In this document: in pieces, positions 57,729-64,000 of the stretch
How positions within the stretch are numbered: the first letter of the stretch is position 1
Layout of the letters: each line of letters starts with the position of its first letter
Source of the DNA: Marinobacter zhejiangensis
GTDB lineage: Bacteria; Pseudomonadota; Gammaproteobacteria; Pseudomonadales; Oleiphilaceae
NCBI RefSeq assembly: GCF_900114775.1
Contig: NZ_FOUE01000006.1
Span: 1-64,000, forward strand
Direction of reading: 5' to 3'
Length of the DNA stretch: 64,000 bases
Notes under the pieces: generated by a model
Seen by the model: the letters and a program-made list of their open reading frames with translations, nothing else
What the model was told of the DNA's origin: nothing
Databases searched by the model: none
Program-made: the position numbers and the translations under genes

Positions 57729-59021
57729 ATGGGAATGACCCATATCGTCGACCGGCGACTGAACGGCAAGAACAAGAGCGCCGTCAACCGCGAGCGTTTT
57801 CTCCGCCGTTACCGCCAGCACATCAAGAAGGCCGTAGCGGACGCGGTTCAGCGTCGCTCAATTACCGATATCGAACGGGGGGAGAGCGTCAGCATTCCTT
57901 CCCGTGACATTCAGGAACCGGTCTTCCACCATGGCCGCGGTGGACGGCGTGAAGTTGTTCACCCTGGCAACCGCGAATACGTCGCCGGGGACAGTATTCC
58001 CAGGCCCCAGGGCGGCGGCGCAGGGGGTGGCGGCGGCCAGGCCAGCCCCGATGGTGAGGGCATGGACGAGTTCGCATTCCAGATTACTCAGGAAGAGTTT
58101 CTCGATTTCCTGTTTGATGACCTTGAGCTGCCCAACCTCGCCCGCAAGAAACTCAAAGACACCGAGACGTTCAAGTATGTCCGGGCCGGCTACTCCACCC
58201 AGGGTGTCCCTGCCCGCCTTGATGTGGTCCGCTCGCTGCGGGGCGCCCATGCCCGCCGCCTGAGCCTTGGCGGTGCCCGTCGGCGCAAGATTCGAGACCT
58301 GGAGCAACAGCTGGCGGAGCTGAAAGCCAGCCCCCAGGAACAGGACCCGGCGTTCAGCGTCGAAGACCAGATCGAGGCCCTGGAAGAAGAAATTCTTCGC
58401 CTGAAAAACAACCTCCGGCGTATCCCGTTCATCGATGACATCGACCTGCGCTTCCGCCAGCATCAGAAACAGCCACAACCGGCCACCAGCGCGGTGATGT
58501 TTTGCCTGATGGACGTGTCCGGTTCCATGACCCAAATGCACAAGGACATCGCCAAGCGCTTCTTCATCCTGCTGTACCTGTTCCTGAAGAAAAACTACAA
58601 GAAGATCGACGTGGTCTTTATCCGCCACCACACCAGCGCCAAGGAAGTGGATGAGGAGGAGTTTTTCTACTCGCGGGAGACCGGTGGCACCATCGTGTCC
58701 AGCGCACTCAAGTTGATGAAGAAGATCGTTGACGCCCGTTATCCGCCGTCTGAGTGGAACATTTACGCTGCCCAGGCCTCCGACGGTGACAACTGGAATG
58801 ACGACTCGCCCATCTGCGGCAAACTGCTCAAGAACGGCATCCTGCCCCTGGTTCAGTATTTCGCCTATGTAGAGATTACGCCCCAGGACCACCAGATGCT
58901 GTGGTACGAATACGAAAAGGTCATGGCGGAGGCTTCCAACAGCTTCGCCATGCAGCAGATTGCCGACGCCAGTGAGATTTATCCGGTATTCCGTCAGTTG
59001 TTCGAGAGGAAAGCGGCATGA
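57729..59021 (+). CDS. yeaH: DUF444 protein YeaH
   Basis: A 430-residue protein. The N-terminal half is basic and Gly-rich (about 70-110, GGGAGGGGG), and a coiled coil spans about 185-230. A von Willebrand-A-like domain follows with the MIDAS-type DVSGSM (262-267), then [31 protein letters not shown] and AQASDGDNW. It probably works as a partner of the kinase YeaG. It lies 117 bp after yeaG and overlaps spoVR by four bases. Confidence 0.95.
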   Translation: MGMTHIVDRRLNGKNKSAVNRERFLRRYRQHIKKAVADAVQRRSITDIERGESVSIPSRDIQEPVFHHGRGGRREVVHPGNREYVAGDSIPRPQGGGAGGGGGQASPDGEGMDEFAFQITQEEFLDFLFDDLELPNLARKKLKDTETFKYVRAGYSTQGVPARLDVVRSLRGAHARRLSLGGARRRKIRDLEQQLAELKASPQEQDPAFSVEDQIEALEEEILRLKNNLRRIPFIDDIDLRFRQHQKQPQPATSAVMFCLMDVSGSMTQMHKDIAKRFFILLYLFLKKNYKKIDVVFIRHHTSAKEVDEEEFFYSRETGGTIVSSALKLMKKIVDARYPPSEWNIYAAQASDGDNWNDDSPICGKLLKNGILPLVQYFAYVEITPQDHQMLWYEYEKVMAEASNSFAMQQIADASEIYPVFRQLFERKAA

Positions 59022-60589
59022 GCGAAAGCATCGAGCAGCCACCCAAAACGCCGCCCAGCAAGCCCGCGGCCCGAGAGCCCATTTCCACCGGTTCGGAGTG
59101 GACGTTTGACCTGATCGCCCGGTACGACGAGGAAATTGCCAAGTGTGCCAAGGAGTTCGGTCTGGACACCTATCCCAACCAGGTCGAAGTAATCAGTGCA
59201 GAGCAGATGATGGACGCCTACAGTTCCGTCGGCATGCCGGTTGGCTATAACCATTGGTCCTTCGGCAAACAGTTCCTGAACACCGCAAAGAGTTACCAGC
59301 GTGGCCAGATGGGCCTGGCCTACGAGATCGTCATAAACTCCAACCCCTGCATCGCCTACCTGATGGAGGAAAACACCCTGCCGATGCAGGCACTGGTGAT
59401 CGCCCATGCCTGCTATGGCCACAACTCGTTCTTCAAGGGTAACTACCTGTTCCGCACCTGGACCGACGCCAGCGCCATCATCGACTACCTGGTATTTGCC
59501 CGGAACTACGTGGCCCAGTGCGAGGAACGCCATGGTGTCGATGCGGTGGAGGAGATCCTCGACTCCTGCCACGCTTTGATGAACTACGGGGTCGACCGTT
59601 ACAAGCGCCCCGCCCCCATCTCGGCCGCCGAGGAACAGCGCCGCCAGAAAGAGCGGGAGGAATACCTCCAACGCCAGCTCAACGACCTGTGGCGCACCAT
59701 TCCCCGGAGCCAGGACGGCGACGAGGAAAAGAACCGTCGCAAGCTGCGTTACCCCGAGGAACCCCACGAAAACCTGCTGTATTTCATCGAAAAGAACGCC
59801 CCGCTACTGGAAACCTGGCAACGGGAGATCATCCGCATCGTGCGCAAGATTGCCCAGTACTTCTACCCTCAGCGCCAGACACAGGTAATGAACGAGGGCT
59901 GGGCCTCGTTCTGGCACTACACACTGCTCAACCGACTGTACGAGAAGGGGCTGGTCACCGATGGCTTCATGATGGAGTTCCTCCAGAGCCATACCGCGGT
60001 GATCTACCAGCCGCCCTTCAACAGCCCGTGGTATTCCGGCATCAACCCTTACACTCTGGGCTTTTCCATTTACACCGACCTGCGGCGCATCTGCGAGAAC
60101 CCCACGGATGAAGACCGGGCCTGGTTCCCGGACTTTGCCGGCACCGACTGGGTCGAGACCCTTCATTTCGCCATGAAGAATTTCAAGGACGAAAGCTTCA
60201 TCCAGCAGTTCCTGTCGCCCAAGGTGATGCGGGACCTGAAGCTGTTCGCCATTGAAGACGATGACCAGGCGGACGCCTACAAGGTCACCGCCATCCATGA
60301 TGAACCCGGCTATCGTCAACTGCGGGAGAAACTGGCCCGGCAGTACAACCTCAGCTACCGGGAGCCGAACATTCAGGTCTGGAACGTTGATTTGCGTGGC
60401 GATCGTTCGCTCACCTTGCGCCACGTGCCCATTGACCGGATTCCTCTGGCCGAGGACACCGAAGAGGTATTACGTCACACTCACAGACTTTGGGGTTTTG
60501 ATGTCCACCTTGAGAGTGTTGATGATGGTAAACTGGTGCAGGAGTTCCATTGCCCTCCCAGGGACATGGATGAGGAACGGGACACCTGA
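59018..60589 (+). CDS. ycgB: SpoVR family protein (YcgB)
   Basis: A 523-residue cytoplasmic SpoVR protein. Conserved blocks: [82 protein letters not shown] and [19 protein letters not shown]. The His and Glu residues in these blocks suggest metal binding. SpoVR works with the YeaG-YeaH pair in stress physiology; in Bacillus it is a spore-cortex protein. The N-terminus has about 25 extra Pro/Ser-rich residues. Confidence 0.95.
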   Translation: MSESIEQPPKTPPSKPAAREPISTGSEWTFDLIARYDEEIAKCAKEFGLDTYPNQVEVISAEQMMDAYSSVGMPVGYNHWSFGKQFLNTAKSYQRGQMGLAYEIVINSNPCIAYLMEENTLPMQALVIAHACYGHNSFFKGNYLFRTWTDASAIIDYLVFARNYVAQCEERHGVDAVEEILDSCHALMNYGVDRYKRPAPISAAEEQRRQKEREEYLQRQLNDLWRTIPRSQDGDEEKNRRKLRYPEEPHENLLYFIEKNAPLLETWQREIIRIVRKIAQYFYPQRQTQVMNEGWASFWHYTLLNRLYEKGLVTDGFMMEFLQSHTAVIYQPPFNSPWYSGINPYTLGFSIYTDLRRICENPTDEDRAWFPDFAGTDWVETLHFAMKNFKDESFIQQFLSPKVMRDLKLFAIEDDDQADAYKVTAIHDEPGYRQLREKLARQYNLSYREPNIQVWNVDLRGDRSLTLRHVPIDRIPLAEDTEEVLRHTHRLWGFDVHLESVDDGKLVQEFHCPPRDMDEERDT

Positions 60590-62294
60590 GATCAACCTAT
60601 CAGTGAAAGTTACTTTGCCACTGCTTGTGTCGGGCCTGGCGGCATTTCCGGCGCACGCCGATGTGTACACAGATGCCGCCGAACGCTGGCTCACCAACGA
60701 ATTCACCGAATCAACCCTGAGTCACGAGCAGCAGATGGACGAGCTGGCCTGGTTCAGCCAGGCCGCCGCTCCTTATCGGGGCATGACGATCCGTGTGGTC
60801 TCCGAACGCATCGACACCCACGTCTACGAAGCCAACGTACTGGCCCGGGCCTTCCGTGACATTACCGGTATTAACGTGATCCATGAGGTGACCGGGGAGG
60901 ACGACCTGGTCAAGAAGATCCGCGCGCAGATGGACACCGGGCTTAACATCTACGACGGATACATCAACGACACCGACTTTATCGGCACTCACTTCCGTTA
61001 TGGCAAAACCGTTGCGCTCTCCGACTATATCCAGGCGGAAGGCGCTGAGGTGACGCTCCCCACACTGGATCTGGACGATTTCATCGGCCTGGACTTTGGC
61101 ACCGGCCCGGACGGTAAGCTGTATCAGTTACCGGACCAGCAGTTTGCCAACCTGTACTGGTATCGCCACGACTGGTTCAGCCGCCCCGACCTGCAACGGC
61201 AGTTTGAAACCCAGTACGGTTACCCGCTGGGGGTTCCGCAGAACTGGGCCGCCTACGAAGACATCGCCGAGTTTTTCAGCCATCGGGTCCAACGAATCGA
61301 CGGCCAGCGTATCTGGGGGCATATGGACTACGGCAGGACCGACCCTTCGCTGGGCTGGCGCGTATCCGATGCCTGGCTGAGCCTGGCCGGTGCTGGTGAT
61401 ACCGGGCTACCCAATGGCTACCCGGTTGATGAGTGGGGGATCCGCATGGATGGGTGCCATCCGGTCGGCGCGTCTGTCGCCCGTGGCGGGGCGCTCAACA
61501 GCCCCGCCGCCGTATATGCCATCACCAAGTATGTGGAATGGCTGGAGCAATTTGCGCCTCCTCAGGCCTTTGAGCTGACCTTTACCTCGTCTGGCGAATG
61601 GATCGCCCAGGGCCAGGTGGCCCAACAGGTGTTTTGGTATACCGCATTCATGCCCGCCCTCACCGCACCAACCTCCAGGGTAACCGGTCAGGATGGCCGC
61701 CCGCTCTGGCGAGTGGCGCCCTCTCCTCGAGGCGCCTATTGGCAAGAGGGCATGAAATCCGGCTACCAGGATGCCGGGGGTTGGACTTTCCTGAAAAACA
61801 CCCCGGCGGACCGGCTCGCCGCCGCCTGGCTGTATGCCCAGTTCACCGTATCGAAGACCGTCTCGCTGCAAAAGCTGCTGGTCAACCTGACCCCGATACG
61901 GCTCTCCGACATTGAGTCAGAGCAGTTTGGCGAACAGGCGCCCTACCTCGGCGGCCTGGTCGAGTTCTATCGCAGCAATGCCCGCAATATCTGGACACCA
62001 ACGGGGGTCAACGTTCCGGACTACGCGGCCCTTTCCGGCTACTGGTGGCAACACCTGAGCCAGGTTCTACGCCATCAGGCGTCGCCAGAAGAAGCCATGA
62101 CAGCGCTGGCCCGGGACATCGATATAACGCTGGAGGAGCTTGGCAACGACCCCGACCTCTCCTGCGCGCCGCAGCTGAATCCGCCTCGCCCCGAGGCTGA
62201 CTGGCTGCAGGTTCCCGGTGCACCCAAGCCCCGCCTGACCCAGCAGCCCACGCCGGTCACCTTGCCCTATCGGGAGGCCATCGAACAATGGTAA
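60570..62294 (+). CDS. Extracellular solute-binding protein, family 1 (orphan)
   Basis: A large binding protein (574 residues from the ATG at 60570, 563 from the GTG at 60603). A signal peptide ends at FPAHA. The mature part starts DVYTDAAERWLTNEFTESTLS, then YRGMTIRVVSERIDTHVYEANVLARAFRDITGINVIHE, and later QLPDQQFANLYWYRHDWFSRPD; this pattern matches the long glycerol/sugar family-1 binders (GlpV-like). No permease or ATPase genes follow. The GTG start gives the most typical signal peptide; the ATG overlaps spoVR by 20 bases. It may be co-transcribed with yeaG-yeaH-ycgB. Confidence 0.78.
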   Translation: MRNGTPEINLSVKVTLPLLVSGLAAFPAHADVYTDAAERWLTNEFTESTLSHEQQMDELAWFSQAAAPYRGMTIRVVSERIDTHVYEANVLARAFRDITGINVIHEVTGEDDLVKKIRAQMDTGLNIYDGYINDTDFIGTHFRYGKTVALSDYIQAEGAEVTLPTLDLDDFIGLDFGTGPDGKLYQLPDQQFANLYWYRHDWFSRPDLQRQFETQYGYPLGVPQNWAAYEDIAEFFSHRVQRIDGQRIWGHMDYGRTDPSLGWRVSDAWLSLAGAGDTGLPNGYPVDEWGIRMDGCHPVGASVARGGALNSPAAVYAITKYVEWLEQFAPPQAFELTFTSSGEWIAQGQVAQQVFWYTAFMPALTAPTSRVTGQDGRPLWRVAPSPRGAYWQEGMKSGYQDAGGWTFLKNTPADRLAAAWLYAQFTVSKTVSLQKLLVNLTPIRLSDIESEQFGEQAPYLGGLVEFYRSNARNIWTPTGVNVPDYAALSGYWWQHLSQVLRHQASPEEAMTALARDIDITLEELGNDPDLSCAPQLNPPRPEADWLQVPGAPKPRLTQQPTPVTLPYREAIEQW

Positions 62295-63010
62295 TCCTGC
62301 GACGCCTGACGGGTATCCTACTGTTGCTGACCGCCTGTGGCGGAAGCCGGGCGGACGAACCGCTGACCCTGCTGACCTTTGACATTCCGCCCCTGGTGAA
62401 TGAGCAGGAAGGCCGGCAAGCCAGCGGCTATGCCTACCGGGTTGTCGAGCGAATGTTTGAACTGGCTGGTGACGAGTTCCGGCTGGAATTCCAGCCTCCT
62501 AAGCGGGCCCTGCGATCGGCCATGGAGCTGCCGAATACCTGTGCCTTTCCCGTCGATCGCTCTCAGGAGCGGGAAACCAGCCTCAGCTGGATTGGCCCGG
62601 TCTCGGTGAGCCGCCACGGCCTCTATAGTCATCCCGATCGCCCCCACCCCATCGCCACCCTGGATGATGCCCGTCAATGGAGCATCAGCAGTTACCTCGG
62701 CAGCGGCGTTGGTGAGTACCTGCAAACCCAGGGGTTTGACATTCACCTGGCCTCAAAACCGTACCTGGGCCTGCTGATGTTGCAGGCCAACCGCGTCGAT
62801 CTGTGGATCGCCGACACCCGGGCGGCGCCGCTCATTGCGCGGGCCCAGGGCATAGAGCTGAATGAACCGGAGCTGGTGTTTTTCACCACCCTGCGCTCCA
62901 TGGGCTGTAATACCAGCATCCCTCAGGAGCGCCTCCGCAAACTGGAGCGGGCCTTGCTGACCCTTTATCGAAACGGCGAACTGGCCGACATTATTGAGCT
63001 GGCTCCGTGA
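62288..63010 (+). CDS. Family-3-like periplasmic binding lipoprotein
   Basis: A 240-residue protein with a lipobox LLTAC (Cys near residue 17). It then shows a transporter-substrate fold: LTLLTFDIPPLVNEQEGRQASGYAYRVVERMFELAGDEF, PKRALRSAMELPNTCAFPVDRSQERE, and repeated VGEYLQTQGFDIHL/LQANRVDLWIAD. This pattern is typical of small 'transporter substrate-binding domain' proteins near sensor or uptake genes. It overlaps the preceding binding protein by seven bases and so is co-transcribed with it. No transporter subunits are linked. Confidence 0.75.
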   Translation: MVILRRLTGILLLLTACGGSRADEPLTLLTFDIPPLVNEQEGRQASGYAYRVVERMFELAGDEFRLEFQPPKRALRSAMELPNTCAFPVDRSQERETSLSWIGPVSVSRHGLYSHPDRPHPIATLDDARQWSISSYLGSGVGEYLQTQGFDIHLASKPYLGLLMLQANRVDLWIADTRAAPLIARAQGIELNEPELVFFTTLRSMGCNTSIPQERLRKLERALLTLYRNGELADIIELAP

Positions 63011-64000
63011 CTCCGCCAAGCAACAGTCGGTAGGCCCAGTCCGACGCTTCCGGCGCAAACGTGACCACGACCAGCGCCGTCCCCATCACCAGTACCGGCA
63101 GGATGTAGCGAAAGTTACGCTGCCAGAAACTGCCATGCAGACTTTCCCAGTCCGTCGGTACCCCAACCACCTGACGGGTCAGCAGGTGGTTCAGCGCAAC
63201 CGGCGGTGTCAGGTAGCCCATCTCAAAGGCCAGCACCGTCATTACCCAGAAGTGCAGCGGATTCACTCCACTTTCCAGCGCGATGGGCGCCAAGGTCGCG
63301 TTAACGAGCAACACTGCGCCGTAGGGATCCATGATCATGCCAATAATCACCAGCATGCCCATCAGCAATGCCAGGGTCAGCCACACCGATTCAAGGTCGC
63401 GGGGAAACAGCTCCAGCAGCCCAGAACGCTCGATCAGTCCGCCCATGCTGACCGACAGAGCCATCAGCATTAACAGCGCACCAATCAACGCAGATGAATC
63501 GTCAGTCGCCCGCATGACCGCATCACGAAAACGCGTCGGTGTCGGCTGTTCGATTGGGTCATCGGGGTCACCTTCCTTCAGTATCAGCCGCTCCATCGCC
63601 ACCACCAGCAGCATGACCAGTGGCAGGATGGCCGGTGCCGAGAACTCATCCAGCCCTCGACCAAGCAGGAATTCCCAAGCCATCACCACGGTGACAAAGC
63701 AGGCGATGTAGGGCAGCAATGGCCCAAGCGCACGCACCATACCTGGCAGCGCCCGCGTCGGCGAAGCAATCCGCAGCGTCGACTTGCCGCCCAACACCAG
63801 CACATAGAGGGTATACAGCAGGGCCGTCAGCAACAGCACCCGGGCACCCGCGGTAAACAACTCGTCGGTGGTGACACTGCTGTTCAGGGTGGCGACGATC
63901 ACCACCAGCAGGCACGGCCTTAGCATGGTGCCCATTGAGCCTGAGATCGCGGTGGTCGCCAGCGCCAGCTGCTCCGAGGTACCGGCGCGGCGTAATTCCC
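62991..64000 (-). CDS. TRAP transporter large permease subunit (DctM-like), partial at the window edge
   Basis: At least 335 residues of a polytopic membrane protein; the frame is open to base 64000 and beyond. The segment ALATTAISGSMGTMLRPC before the internal ATG at 63935 is the DctM-type helix-loop, so the gene must begin outside the window. Further features: IERSGLLELFPRD, MGMLVIIGMIMDPYGAVLLVNATLAPIAL, and FWVMTVLAFEMGYLTPPVALN, all typical of TRAP large subunits. A hydrophilic loop with EGDPDDPIEQPTPTRFRDAV lies between halves. It converges on the lipoprotein gene with a 20-base overlap. Confidence 0.82.
   Translation of the reverse strand, partial: ELRRAGTSEQLALATTAISGSMGTMLRPCLLVVIVATLNSSVTTDELFTAGARVLLLTALLYTLYVLVLGGKSTLRIASPTRALPGMVRALGPLLPYIACFVTVVMAWEFLLGRGLDEFSAPAILPLVMLLVVAMERLILKEGDPDDPIEQPTPTRFRDAVMRATDDSSALIGALLMLMALSVSMGGLIERSGLLELFPRDLESVWLTLALLMGMLVIIGMIMDPYGAVLLVNATLAPIALESGVNPLHFWVMTVLAFEMGYLTPPVALNHLLTRQVVGVPTDWESLHGSFWQRNFRYILPVLVMGTALVVVTFAPEASDWAYRLLLGGVTEPAQ

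Overview
The window looks like the chromosome of a marine gammaproteobacterium, most likely Marinobacter or a close relative. This is inferred from gene content and protein flavour (urt-ure cluster, AlkB alkane hydroxylase with a divergent GntR regulator, lutABC, a tktA-epd-pgk-fba operon, metK/ahcY/metF, yeaG-yeaH-spoVR) and from the moderately high GC; no rRNA or marker gene is present to prove it. There are no rRNA or tRNA genes and no CRISPR array.

Layout. 1-1238: a complete IS3-family element starting exactly at the window edge; it has cut off the end of a NERD-domain gene. 2090-13878 (all minus strand): urea uptake and hydrolysis, transcribed urtABCDE-ureDABCEFG-hupE/ureJ, with a sigma54-type promoter and two NtrC-like boxes in front of urtA. 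14236-19464: a PanE-like reductase, a GacA-box-driven RsmZ/CsrB-like RNA, a ComEA-like protein, lutABC and glyoxalase I. 19575-20646: two small membrane proteins. 20873-27257: an orphan type VI secretion module (vgrG, DUF4123 adaptor, LysM effector candidate) and a convergent SUMF1-like lipoprotein. 27431-30806: alkB, its probable GntR regulator and a secreted protein. 30888-35855: DUF523/DUF1722 protein, trhO, an outer-membrane barrel, a thioredoxin-fold protein and cbpA-cbpM. 36025-41356: tktA-epd-pgk-fba. 41568-46535: the S-adenosylmethionine cycle (ArsR-methyltransferase regulator, metK, ahcY, metF). 46659-54934: assorted genes including bioA-rsmE. 55689-60589: yeaG-yeaH-spoVR. 60570-64000: two solute-binding proteins and a TRAP permease running off the end.

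How it works together. Urea is imported by UrtABCDE, hydrolysed by nickel urease UreABC matured by UreDEFG, with HupE/UreJ as probable nickel permease. The promoter signals imply nitrogen-limitation control. MetK, AhcY and MetF turn over the activated-methyl cycle; two matching 20-bp palindromes, before the ArsR-type regulator and before metK, point to one shared operator.

Most interesting items: (1) an unannotated Rsm/Csr-type RNA at about 15358-15530 with eleven GGA motifs, many in hairpin loops, and a GacA box; (2) a family of nested palindromic elements (three copies plus one core-less relative) that share a core with two CATCCATG hairpins but have arms that differ between copies while staying perfectly complementary within each copy; (3) the orphan T6SS module; (4) the NtrC/sigma54 and SahR-like operator calls. 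All calls come from reading the sequence without database searches.
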